Positions 20,950 through 28,513 of a stretch of DNA of 44,637 nucleotides are shown piece by piece. A program made the position numbers and the translations under genes. Source of the DNA: Lachnospiraceae bacterium (GTDB lineage Bacteria > Bacillota > Clostridia > Lachnospirales > Lachnospiraceae); assembly GCA_017482205.1 (NCBI GenBank), contig JAFUNK010000015.1:1-44637 (forward strand). The letters are read 5' to 3'. The notes beneath the pieces were generated by a model that had not been told where the DNA came from, did not search any database, and worked only from the letters and a program-made list of their open reading frames with translations. The first letter of the stretch is position 1; the number at the start of each line of letters is the position of its first letter.

Positions 20950-22668
20950 TTACTGTGCTAAATATCCGCCGATCGCCTCCCACACGCCGGCAGGTTCATA
21001 ACCCAATCTCCATGCCGCTACACCACCCAAATCATAGGTCTGCATAACGTTCAATTTTACACTGATGGACTGAACATCTTCCACCCAAATCTGATACCAT
21101 ACATCATCAATATTGACCTCTGCATAGTTCTGTCCGCTCTCGTCATCCCATTCTGCTTCCATGCCGTACTTACTCAATACATTTTCCACACTGGTCATGG
21201 GATATGCTTCACTGGAAACCTCAGTGCCCTCGGTTTTCCAAAGTCTGGTATAGAAAGGCAGTGCATTGACAATCTTTCCGGAAGGTACATACTCCAGAGT
21301 CTTCTCAATACCGTACCTTACATATCCGATACTTGCTACGGAACCCGCTTCATCAGAACCTGCCCAGTGCTCATCATAACCCATAATAATAACGTAATCT
21401 GCCACTACACCCTGTTCCGCAAGGTCATAATAAGAGTTAAAGTTGTAAGGTACATAGTTGTCCACGGAAAGCACCAGTCCTTCCGCCCTGCAACGAATGG
21501 ACAGCTCTCTCAAGAACTGTACAAAATGCTCTCCCGAATTGGCATCAATATTTTCAAAGTCAATATTGATACCGTCCATACCGCAGTTTGCCGCCTCTTC
21601 CATAATCCGGTCAATGAGATTGGTTCTGGTAGTGGTGGTGGCAAGCAGTGTATAAATATCAATCGCTACATCATTATTTGCCGCATAGTTAAAATCGTCT
21701 ACCACGCCCCAAACTTCCACACCTTTGTCATGTGCCTTTTCTACATAAGAAGCAGAAGCAAAGCTCTGCAAATTTCCTTCATTGTCCTTTAAGCTGAACC
21801 ACGTAGGTGCAATAACCGTCAGACTGCTTGCATTGGCAAGCACTTCATTCAATGTATCATTGCCGCTCTTGGCAAAAATAGCATGCCAGCCCAGACAAAT
21901 CTTGTCATCTCTGGTCAGCGAAGTGTATTCCGGCACCACATAATCCGTTACCGGCTCCTGTGCCTCTACTCTTTCATTCGTCAGATATTTATTCTCCACA
22001 TACCCAATATAGGCATCATCAGTTTTCACCTTGCACCATGTTTCCATCTTTTCCAGAATAACTACGGTTTCTGCCTCTGCAAGCTGTCTGAGGATGGGGC
22101 TCTTAACACCGCCCAATACTCGTAGTGCAGTTTCACCGGAAATATCCGCCACCTGCTGTTCTCCCCACTGGGTATAAACCTGCATATGATTGGGATTTTC
22201 ATACAATGCATAATAAAAATTGGTATACTGCTTCACAAAATCTGCCGCAATATAATAAGTAACCTCTTCACCCGAAGACACTGCATAACTCAATGTATAA
22301 CCTGCATTCTGCACCTCGCCGCCCACCTGGTACTCCGCGGTTCCTATGGATGACCGGATAATATCAGTAGGAGTGGTATACAACAATAACTGCTCTACCT
22401 CATCCACATAGAACCTGTCGTTAAAATAAAGATGCACGGTAGCCAGGTCAAAATAGCAAAGACCGTCCTTTAAAACCGCCTTAGCCTCTATCAGTTCATT
22501 TTGCAATATAATAGAAACCTCATTCTCCCTCATAACATTAAAATGCTCATACAAATCTGCCTGTTCCTGAGAATAAGAATATTTTTCAATAATCTGGGAG
22601 CCGAAAGTAACGCCTCCTATAATAAGAATTAACACAATTGCAATCAATACGGGTATGGCTTTCTTCAT
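20950..22668 (-). CDS. Anchored glycoside hydrolase family 18 protein with SH3 domain
   Basis: An N-terminal membrane anchor (AIPVLIAIVLILIIGGVTFGSQII) is followed by a copper-amine-oxidase-N-like segment (YFNDRFYVDEVEQLLLYTT). Next comes a bacterial SH3 domain at ~185-230 (VVILEKMETWCKVKTDDAYIGYV) and a GH18 barrel from ~250 to the end. The catalytic DxxDxDxE motif appears as DGINIDFENI with the acid/base Glu; YVIIMGYDEHW and GGVAAWRLGYE are other GH18 landmarks. Related proteins (YaaH/SleL types) are N-acetylglucosaminidases of peptidoglycan and spore cortex. Adjacent cwlD supports a cell wall role. Confidence 0.9.
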   Translation of the reverse strand: MKKAIPVLIAIVLILIIGGVTFGSQIIEKYSYSQEQADLYEHFNVMRENEVSIILQNELIEAKAVLKDGLCYFDLATVHLYFNDRFYVDEVEQLLLYTTPTDIIRSSIGTAEYQVGGEVQNAGYTLSYAVSSGEEVTYYIAADFVKQYTNFYYALYENPNHMQVYTQWGEQQVADISGETALRVLGGVKSPILRQLAEAETVVILEKMETWCKVKTDDAYIGYVENKYLTNERVEAQEPVTDYVVPEYTSLTRDDKICLGWHAIFAKSGNDTLNEVLANASSLTVIAPTWFSLKDNEGNLQSFASASYVEKAHDKGVEVWGVVDDFNYAANNDVAIDIYTLLATTTTRTNLIDRIMEEAANCGMDGINIDFENIDANSGEHFVQFLRELSIRCRAEGLVLSVDNYVPYNFNSYYDLAEQGVVADYVIIMGYDEHWAGSDEAGSVASIGYVRYGIEKTLEYVPSGKIVNALPFYTRLWKTEGTEVSSEAYPMTSVENVLSKYGMEAEWDDESGQNYAEVNIDDVWYQIWVEDVQSISVKLNVMQTYDLGGVAAWRLGYEPAGVWEAIGGYLAQ

Positions 22669-22774
22669 AAATATAGTCCTCCAATTCTGTTCTTCATTAT
22701 AACAAACTATCCCCGCTTCGTCATTAAATTTTTCGACAATTTATTTTAATTTTATCTTAAATCATTTTATTTAT

Positions 22775-22862
22775 CGTTTCCCGCAGCCGGTCAGGACAGC
22801 GTGGCAACATACAAGAGAGGCGTTCCCCGATGTAATAACCCTGCCTGACCGTAACGGGACGT
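22775..22862 (-). ncRNA. Candidate structured RNA or leader upstream of the GH18 gene
   Basis: The 220-nt gap contains a GC-rich island in AT-rich DNA. CCGGTCAGGACAG pairs with CTGCCTGACC with one bulge, TCCCG with CGGGA outside it, and GGCAACAT with ATGTAATAACC inside, giving a long interrupted stem with an inner hairpin (GAGGCGTTCCCC). It fits no riboswitch or SRP/6S consensus I know. The strand is assigned from the flanking genes. Confidence 0.35.
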
Positions 22863-22888
22863 GACCTTTTGGAGGCACTGACATAAAA

Positions 22889-23101
22889 CTATTTCCAGTG
22901 GGTCACCCTGTCATAGCGCAGTTCTTTTAAAGTTCCGGTTTCATCCATTACATAGTCGGCCATATATACCGACTCTTCACAGACGCAGCAATCCGCTATC
23001 TGCTCCGGTGTTGCCGGCTGTCCTTCCAAAAAAAGACAAACACCTGAACTGCTGATAATTTCCAGTTTTTTCTTTAAAGACCGCTCCTCAGTTTCGTGCA
23101 C
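22889..23101 (-). CDS. Small hypothetical protein, 70 aa
   Basis: A GTG start at 23101 is preceded by AGGAGG at 6 nt; the frame without it extends to 23140. The product is acidic and soluble, KKKLEIISSSGVCLFLEGQPATPEQIADCCVCEESVYMADYV, with an adjacent CCVC cluster. No domain is recognised. Its good ribosome binding site and codon pattern support a real gene. It sits upstream of the GH18 gene with a 220-nt gap. Confidence 0.6.
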   Translation of the reverse strand: MHETEERSLKKKLEIISSSGVCLFLEGQPATPEQIADCCVCEESVYMADYVMDETGTLKELRYDRVTHWK

Positions 23102-23602
23102 GATTTTCCTCCTTTTCCAAGATACATCGGTAAAAAACATAAGTCTTTTTCGTGATATACTTTCCTTTTATGTATCTCTTCAAACTTGTAAATTAAGATG
23201 CCCCGGCGTACAAAATATAAAACTACCTGTAAATTGAATTAAAACGAGCAAAGAAATTTGGAAATAATTAAATTAGACACAGACACATAAGCCTGCAAGA
23301 CATCCGCATACTATTATATAACTGCTACATGCGGACAAGAATCCTAACTTTTCACAAAATTAAATGCTTGATAAAATACTTTCTAATCCGGAATACTGCT
23401 TTGAAAAATAAAGCATACTGAACAAATAAGATAATCCTGAAACTTAGAAAGAAATAAAAAGATGTACTGCCATGCCTCCCTTCCGTACAGATTGCCGGAG
23501 GCACCTTGGAATTTTATTATACGCAATTGTCCCATACTTTGCAAGATAATTATGATAATTTTTCCAAATTTATTAAAAGAGTGTGAAACTGCACCGCTAC
23601 TC
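23102..23602. other. AT-rich intergenic region with two hairpins, no gene
   Basis: No supported gene is seen here. TCCGCAT/ATGCGGA (about 23303-23337) and TGCCTCC/GGAGGCA (about 23472-23505) are inverted repeats of 7 bp. Neither is followed by a clear T run. Confidence 0.5.
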
Positions 23603-23631
23603 TTGACTAAACTCACGGAAAAGTATAATAT
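23603..23631 (+). promoter_or_regulatory. Probable mecA promoter
   Basis: TTGACT, 17-bp spacer, TAATAT (an overlapping TATAAT gives 15 bp), about 80 nt upstream of the start. Confidence 0.55.
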
Positions 23632-23711
23632 ACTTTTAATCAGATTTTTACGGGAGTTTCAGTCACCGGACAAACAAAAGTGCAGTATCTTAACAGTAAG
23701 GATGTGATAGC

Positions 23712-24476
23712 ATGAAAATTGAAAAAGTGAATGAAAACCAGATACGATGTACGCTGACCCGCGAGGATTTAGCTGACCGCGAATTAAAAATCAGCGAGCT
23801 TGCTTACGGTACAGAAAAAGCCAAGGATTTATTCCGCGACATGATGCAGCAGGCTTCTTTTGAATGTGGCTTTGAAGCGGAGGACATTCCGCTGATGATA
23901 GAAGCAATTCCCCTCAACTCCGAATGTATTGTTTTAATCATTACCAAGGTTGAGGATCCGGAAGAGCTGGATACACGTTTTTCCAAATTTGCCCCCTCCG
24001 TCCACGATGACGATGCGGAGGATACTGTTTCCGAAAACAGTGACGGTGCGGACGAAGTGCTTGATTTATTCAAACGCCTGCACGAAAGCCGTAAGGCTGC
24101 CGCCGCAGAGACATCCGATACCACTGACACTGAAAAGAGTCTTCCCAAGGAAACACAACCTTCCGGCGAAGAAGAAAAAACTGACCTGACCCGAATTTTT
24201 GTATTTGATTCCCTGCACAACCTAATCCGTCTTGCCGGCATGCTTGCCGGAAATTATCACGGTGAAAACTCTCTGTATAAAGATGAATCTGAGGGACAAT
24301 ATATATTGATTATCCAGAAAGGGGAGCACTCTGCCAAAGAGTTTAACCGTCTCTGCAATATTTTGTCCGAATACGGAAGTGCTAAAAAAAGTCTTCCTGC
24401 CACCCGTGCATATCTGGAAGAACACTATACTGCAGTCATTGCGGATTGTGCTATTCAGGCGTTGGCAAAGATGTAG
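23712..24476 (+). CDS. mecA: Adaptor protein MecA
   Basis: Adaptor that delivers substrates to the ClpC-ClpP protease. The N-terminal target-binding domain (MKIEKVNENQIRCTLTREDLADRELKISELAYGTEKAKDLFRDMMQQA) is diagnostic. A variable acidic linker (~100-160) follows, then the C-terminal ClpC-binding domain (FDSLHNLIRLAGMLAGNYHGENSLYKDESEGQYILII; LSEYG). At 254 residues it has standard length. It is monocistronic, with its own promoter and terminator. Confidence 0.93.
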   Translation: MKIEKVNENQIRCTLTREDLADRELKISELAYGTEKAKDLFRDMMQQASFECGFEAEDIPLMIEAIPLNSECIVLIITKVEDPEELDTRFSKFAPSVHDDDAEDTVSENSDGADEVLDLFKRLHESRKAAAAETSDTTDTEKSLPKETQPSGEEEKTDLTRIFVFDSLHNLIRLAGMLAGNYHGENSLYKDESEGQYILIIQKGEHSAKEFNRLCNILSEYGSAKKSLPATRAYLEEHYTAVIADCAIQALAKM

Positions 24477-24518
24477 CCTTTTATTCAACATTATTACAAT
24501 TCAATATGATTACAACAC

Positions 24519-24553
24519 AAAAAGCACCTCACCCAACCGGGCGTGGTGCTTTT
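24519..24553. terminator. Terminator behind mecA
   Basis: AAAAGCACC and GGTGCTTTT flank CCCAACCGGG, which itself can pair; a T run follows. Confidence 0.75.
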
Positions 24554-24631
24554 ACTTGTCTGAAAAGTTCTTACGCTGAAACCGGAAAATGTCTCAACAG
24601 CCGAAAATACTATTCCTCTGCTATTTCCACA

Positions 24632-24823
24632 TTACAGTGCTGCAATCTTTTCCATCAGCACATCGATGTCCATGCCATGTACCATAGCTGCTTCCTCAAG
24701 AGACTCTCCCTGTGCAGAAGGGCATCCTAAGCAATGCATGCCGGACTCTAATAAAATAGGTGCCACTTCGGGTGCCTTGCGTAAAATTTCACCAATTGTC
24801 ATATCTTTAGTTATATTTTCCAT
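24632..24823 (-). CDS. DUF1858-domain small protein
   Basis: 63 residues, [56 protein letters not shown]. This is the DUF1858 (ScdA N-terminal-like) pattern, with the HCLGCPSA pair of cysteines that may bind a metal or cluster or act in redox chemistry. The role is unknown. A GGAGG-type site precedes the start. It is divergent from the pfl operon, and an association with anaerobic metabolism would fit but is not demonstrated. Confidence 0.88.
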   Translation of the reverse strand: MENITKDMTIGEILRKAPEVAPILLESGMHCLGCPSAQGESLEEAAMVHGMDIDVLMEKIAAL

Positions 24824-24852
24824 GTTGTTTACCTCCTTTTTTGTACATGCTT

Positions 24853-24881
24853 AGTATAATACTTTCCCACACGGTTGGCAA
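24853..24881 (-). promoter_or_regulatory. Promoter of the DUF1858 gene
   Basis: TTGCCA, 17-bp spacer, TATACT on the minus strand, about 30 nt before the start. Confidence 0.65.
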
Positions 24882-24970
24882 GTCATTCCGACATGGTAAT
24901 TTTTCTTGTATTTTTTCGAAAACATTTGCAAAATTAAGCATTTGTATAGAAAAAAGTACACTGCTTTACC

Positions 24971-24999
24971 TTGACGTGTATACACGTTTTTCATATAAT
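24971..24999 (+). promoter_or_regulatory. pfl operon promoter with palindromic operator in the spacer
   Basis: TTGACG, 17-bp spacer, perfect TATAAT. The 14-bp perfect palindrome ACGTGTATACACGT (24974-24987) overlaps the -35 and spacer, as expected for a repressor site. The GTATAC core resembles operators of GntR-family regulators, which is only suggestive. Confidence 0.75.
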
Positions 25000-25068
25000 A
25001 TTTTCATAGGATTAGAAAAGTTTTAACTATACATTCACTAATTCAAATTTTATAGGAGGCATTTCAAA

Positions 25069-27108
25069 ATGAGACCAGAATGGAATGATTTTGTAGGCGG
25101 CAAATGGGAAAGCGAAATTAACGTTCGTGACTTCATCCAGAAGAACTACACCCCTTATGACGGTGATGAGTCTTTCTTAGCCGACGCTACACAGAACACA
25201 AAAGATTTATGGCAGCAGGTACTTGAGCTGCAGAAGCAGGAAAGAGAAGCAGGCGGCGTTCTTGATATGGACACCAAGGTTATCTCTACCATCACTTCTC
25301 ACGGCCCCGGATACCTTGACAAAGACAAAGAAACCATCGTAGGTTTCCAGACTGACAAGCCTTTCAAGCGTTCTTTACAGCCTTACGGCGGTATCAGAAT
25401 GGCAGAAAAAGCTTGCTCTGACAACGGTTATGAAGTAGATCCTGAAATCAGCGAGTTCTTCTCTACTCACAGAAAAACTCACAACGCAGGTTGTTTCGAT
25501 GCTTACAATGCAGAAATGAGAGCTTGCCGTTCTTCCCACATCATTACCGGTCTTCCTGATGCTTACGGCCGTGGTCGTATCATCGGTGACTACAGACGTA
25601 TCGCTCTGTACGGTATTGACAGACTGATTGAAGACAAGATTGCACAGAAGGATTCTACCGGTCGTGTTATGACTGATGACGTAATCCGTCTTCGTGAAGA
25701 AATCTCCGAGCAGATGGTTGCTCTTAAATTAATGAAAGAAATGGCTGCTTCTTACGGCTGCGATATTTCCAAACCCGCTACCAACGTTAAAGAAGCTATC
25801 CAGGCTACTTACTTCGGTTATCTGTGTGCAGTTAAAGAGCAGAACGGTGCTGCTATGTCCTTAGGACGTACTTCTACTTTCCTTGACTGCTTCGCTCAGA
25901 GAGACTTAAAGAATGGTACATTTACCGAAGATCAGATTCAGGAATTCGTTGACCACTTCATCATGAAGTTACGTTGCGTCAAGTTTGCCCGTACTCCTGA
26001 ATACAACCAGATCTTCGCCGGTGACCCTGTATGGGTAACCGAATCTTTAGGTGGTGTTGGTGTTGACGGTCGTCACATGGTTACCAAGATGTCTTTCCGT
26101 TATCTGCACACCTTAACTAACCTTGGTGCTTCTCCTGAGCCTAACCTGACCGTACTGTGGTCTACCAGACTTCCCGAGAACTTCAAGAGATACTGTGCAA
26201 AGATGTCTATCCAGACTTCTTCCATCCAGTATGAAAACGACGACTTAATGAGAGTATCCCACGGTGATGACTACGGTATCGCTTGTTGCGTATCTTCCAT
26301 GGTTATCGGTAAGGAAATGCAGTTCTTCGGTGCTCGTGCTAACTTAGCTAAGTGTCTGTTATACGCATTAAACGGTGGTATTGACGAAGTTACCAAGAAG
26401 CAGGTTGGTCCTAAGTACCGTCCTGTAAGCGGTGACGTTCTTGATTATGATGACGTTATGGATAAGTTCATCGATATGATGGAATGGCAGGCAGACGTTT
26501 ATGTAAACACCTTAAACGTAATCCACTACATGCATGACAAGTACTGCTATGAAAGAGCACAGATGGCTCTTCATGACAGAGATGTTAAGCGTTACTTCGC
26601 AACCGGTATGGCTGGTCTGTCCATCGTAGCAGACTCCTTATCCGCTATCAAGTACGCTAAGGTTGAAGTTGTTCGTGACGAAGACGGTATCATCGTAGAC
26701 TTCAAGACTACCGGTGAATTCCCTAAATACGGTAACGACGATGACCGTGTAGACAGCATCGCTCGTGATATCGTAGCTAAGTTCATGACTGCTATCAGAA
26801 GACATCATACCTACAGAAACGGTATTCCTACCATGTCCGTTCTTACCATTACTTCTAACGTAACTTATGGTAAGGCAACCGGTAACACACCTGACGGACG
26901 TAAGAAAGGACAGCCTTTCGCACCCGGTGCTAACCCTATGCACGGACGTGATACCCACGGTGCAGTAGCTTCCCTGTCTTCCGTAGCTAAATTACCTTTC
27001 AACCACGCAGAAGACGGTATCTCCAATACCTTCACCATCATTCCCGGTGCTCTTGGTAAAGAAGATAAAGTATTCTCCGGCGACATCGAATTAGATTTAA
27101 ACAAGTAA
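25069..27108 (+). CDS. pflB: Pyruvate formate-lyase body lacking the glycyl-radical domain
   Basis: Converts pyruvate and CoA to acetyl-CoA and formate. The barrel is complete: [14 protein letters not shown], the active-site pair Cys406-Cys407 in [27 protein letters not shown], and [24 protein letters not shown] near the end. The protein stops after [19 protein letters not shown] at 679 residues, where ordinary PFL of ~750-760 continues through a linker into the glycyl-radical domain. That domain (RVSGYAV) is encoded separately at 27486-27728, and 679+80 gives the usual total. Codon use is strongly biased as in highly expressed genes and there is no frameshift, so this is not a decaying gene. 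TAGGAGG precedes the ATG. The pflA activase is downstream. An assembly or sequencing error is unlikely, because each part has its own ribosome binding site. Confidence 0.95.
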   Translation: MRPEWNDFVGGKWESEINVRDFIQKNYTPYDGDESFLADATQNTKDLWQQVLELQKQEREAGGVLDMDTKVISTITSHGPGYLDKDKETIVGFQTDKPFKRSLQPYGGIRMAEKACSDNGYEVDPEISEFFSTHRKTHNAGCFDAYNAEMRACRSSHIITGLPDAYGRGRIIGDYRRIALYGIDRLIEDKIAQKDSTGRVMTDDVIRLREEISEQMVALKLMKEMAASYGCDISKPATNVKEAIQATYFGYLCAVKEQNGAAMSLGRTSTFLDCFAQRDLKNGTFTEDQIQEFVDHFIMKLRCVKFARTPEYNQIFAGDPVWVTESLGGVGVDGRHMVTKMSFRYLHTLTNLGASPEPNLTVLWSTRLPENFKRYCAKMSIQTSSIQYENDDLMRVSHGDDYGIACCVSSMVIGKEMQFFGARANLAKCLLYALNGGIDEVTKKQVGPKYRPVSGDVLDYDDVMDKFIDMMEWQADVYVNTLNVIHYMHDKYCYERAQMALHDRDVKRYFATGMAGLSIVADSLSAIKYAKVEVVRDEDGIIVDFKTTGEFPKYGNDDDRVDSIARDIVAKFMTAIRRHHTYRNGIPTMSVLTITSNVTYGKATGNTPDGRKKGQPFAPGANPMHGRDTHGAVASLSSVAKLPFNHAEDGISNTFTIIPGALGKEDKVFSGDIELDLNK

Positions 27109-27162
27109 TTCAAAGCAAATCGAGATGACGCTCGACATCAAATTAGATTTAAACAACTAATT
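27081..27162 (+). repeat. Imperfect direct repeat of the pflB 3' end
   Basis: The last codons and stop of pflB (27081-27110, starting CGACATCGAATTAGATTT) recur 52 bp later (27133-27162) with 28 of 30 positions identical. The second copy is out of frame and untranslated. It lies exactly at the point where the gene is split. Confidence 0.85.
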
Positions 27163-27196
27163 TGACAGGTTGAGAATTAAACTTAAATTAACAGGT

Positions 27197-27215
27197 CGGG
27201 CGGCTGCGCCGCCCG
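27197..27215 (+). other. GC-rich hairpin between pflB body and the 75-aa gene
   Basis: GGGCGGC and GCCGCCC form a very stable 7-8 bp stem with loop TGC. No T run follows; the AGGAGG of the next gene is about 10 nt downstream. It could set mRNA processing or stability, or act as a partial attenuator, between the body and the small genes. Confidence 0.6.
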
Positions 27216-27236
27216 GTCATAACAAGGAGGAACACC

Positions 27237-27464
27237 ATGGACGAAAAAGCTATGATTGACGATTTGATAAAATTGTTGGACTCCGGTATGGCAAGTGGCG
27301 TAGGTCACGTAAATGTCAACTTTGATGAAAACAACAACAGTCAAAAGAACGTTCAGACAATGGGTTGTACGGATTGTTCCAGAACCCCCTTAGCATGCAG
27401 TGTTCCTACACTTCATCAAGGACTTGATGATTATAGCGGTCGCAAAGACAGCGACAAAAATTAA
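27237..27464 (+). CDS. 75-aa protein related to the front of the glycyl-radical domain, with CxxC-x6-C
   Basis: AGGAGG lies 6 nt upstream of ATG. Residues 7-29 (IDDLIKLLDSG...GVGHVNVNF) align with the start of the separate radical domain next door ([11 protein letters not shown]...GGHHLNVNV), sharing the LLD, G, H and NVN positions. The second half has no RVSGYA motif and so no radical glycine. Instead it has MGCTDCSRTPLACSVPTLHQGLDD, with Cys44, Cys47 and Cys54. I do not know this family. Inference: a paralogue of the detached domain that may dock in the same cleft as a cap, chaperone or redox sensor. Confidence 0.8.
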   Translation: MDEKAMIDDLIKLLDSGMASGVGHVNVNFDENNNSQKNVQTMGCTDCSRTPLACSVPTLHQGLDDYSGRKDSDKN

Positions 27465-27485
27465 ATTAACAGGAGGATCAAAACA

Positions 27486-27728
27486 ATGGCAGCAGCAAAT
27501 GCACAGGTTGATAACTTAGTAGCTTTACTTGATGGCTATGTTGTTAAAGGTGGTCATCACTTAAACGTAAACGTACTTAACAGAGATACCTTATTAGATG
27601 CTCAGCAGCATCCTGAGAAATATCCTCAGCTGACTATCCGTGTATCCGGATACGCAGTTAACTTCATTAAGTTAACCGCTGAACAGCAGGCAGACGTTAT
27701 TTCCCGTACTTTCCATGAGGCTATCTAA
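27486..27728 (+). CDS. Detached glycyl-radical domain of pyruvate formate-lyase (GrcA-like)
   Basis: 80 residues corresponding to the whole C-terminal domain of [28 protein letters not shown], then [18 protein letters not shown] with the radical glycine at Gly55, and the end [23 protein letters not shown] precedes the ATG. Escherichia coli GrcA/YfiD is a comparable free domain that rescues damaged PFL. Here no fused copy is seen in the window, so this protein should be an obligatory subunit that pflA activates. It is the last gene before a strong terminator. Confidence 0.93.
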   Translation: MAAANAQVDNLVALLDGYVVKGGHHLNVNVLNRDTLLDAQQHPEKYPQLTIRVSGYAVNFIKLTAEQQADVISRTFHEAI

Positions 27729-27748
27729 TCCGACCTTAAGAAAAGTCT

Positions 27749-27782
27749 TAAAAGACTGTCACATATGTGGCAGTCTTTTTTT
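27749..27782 (+). terminator. Terminator behind the radical-domain gene
   Basis: AAAAGACTGTCAC, loop ATAT, GTGGCAGTCTTTTTTT: a long stem ending in a T run. Confidence 0.9.
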
Positions 27783-27946
27783 GCTTTACAAAGAATTCCT
27801 GTGAAGCAAAAAGACCGCAGGCACCTTGTACTGAATTTTATCCATTGTATTTTCTTCAAAAGACTGGTGTTTTGTGTTTAGACTGTGTATACTGATATTA
27901 GATACATGATATTTTTTGTTTCTTACAGCGAAGGGAGATATTTAAT

Positions 27947-28213
27947 ATGCCCGCACTATCTATGTTTTTTGGAATTATTGTACGAATGCAAAGTGAAATG
28001 GGTGGAAAACATAACAAACCACACATCCACGCTCTGTATGGAGAGCATGAAATTGTAGTAGGAATAGATGGTGAAGTTTTAGAAGGAAGTTTCCCAAATA
28101 AGCAAATGAAATTGTTGTTAGCATGGATGGCGATTCACGAAGAAGAATTACAGGCAAATTGGAGACTATTGAGCAATGGTGATGGCTATTTCAAAATAGA
28201 ACCGTTGCGTTAA
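27947..28213 (+). CDS. DUF4160-domain protein
   Basis: 88 residues with the DUF4160 pattern MPALSMFFGIIVRM...HNKPHIHALYGEHEIVVGIDGEVLEGSFPNKQMKLLLAWMAIHEEELQANW. The PHIHA histidines are conserved in the family. These genes are commonly paired with DUF2442 genes, and the pair has been suspected of toxin-antitoxin behaviour without, as far as I know, a firm function. AAGGGAG lies upstream. Base composition is more AT-rich than the surrounding pfl genes, which points to insertion into the operon. Confidence 0.9.
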   Translation: MPALSMFFGIIVRMQSEMGGKHNKPHIHALYGEHEIVVGIDGEVLEGSFPNKQMKLLLAWMAIHEEELQANWRLLSNGDGYFKIEPLR

Positions 28214-28233
28214 TGGATTGGGAGGAATTTACT

Positions 28234-28476
28234 ATGCTAAGACCAACCGCAATTCGAGTAGATGTATTTTGTGCATATCAGATTGTAGTCACTTTTGATA
28301 ATGGTGAAAAAAAATGTTTTGATGTCGAGCCCTATATAAAAGGGGACTGGTATGGACTACTACGGTCTTATGAATATTTTAAACGTGTTACTACGGATGG
28401 CTATACAGTGGTATGGCCCGACGGACAGGATATATGTCCGGATGAATTATATGATTTGGGAAAACCTATACCATAA
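28234..28476 (+). CDS. DUF2442-domain protein
   Basis: 80 residues, LRPTAIRVDVFCAYQIVVTFDNGEKKCFDVEPYIKGDWYGLLRSYEYFKRVTTDGYTVVWPDGQDICPDELYD: the DUF2442 signature. The start at 28234 follows GGAGG at 8 nt; an ATG at 28213 overlapping the DUF4160 stop is also open. It is co-transcribed with the DUF4160 gene and is its probable functional partner. Confidence 0.9.
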   Translation: MLRPTAIRVDVFCAYQIVVTFDNGEKKCFDVEPYIKGDWYGLLRSYEYFKRVTTDGYTVVWPDGQDICPDELYDLGKPIP

Positions 28477-28513
28477 CTTAGTTGTAACGATATAATAAAA
28501 GAAAGGACTTATT

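Noticed and set aside
22775-22862. SRP RNA, 6S RNA or known riboswitch
   Set aside because: The diagnostic sequences (SRP domain IV GGAAGGAAGCAG, c-di-GMP, fluoride, ZTP or THF cores) are not present.
23383-23616. 77-codon minus-strand frame in the gap before mecA
   Set aside because: No ribosome binding site, no recognisable domain, and it overlaps the mecA promoter region; probably chance in AT-rich DNA.
27081-27236. Frameshift or sequencing error explaining the split pflB
   Set aside because: The small genes have their own ribosome binding sites and starts, a 75-codon gene lies between, and the radical-domain gene is complete. No single base change would rejoin the parts.
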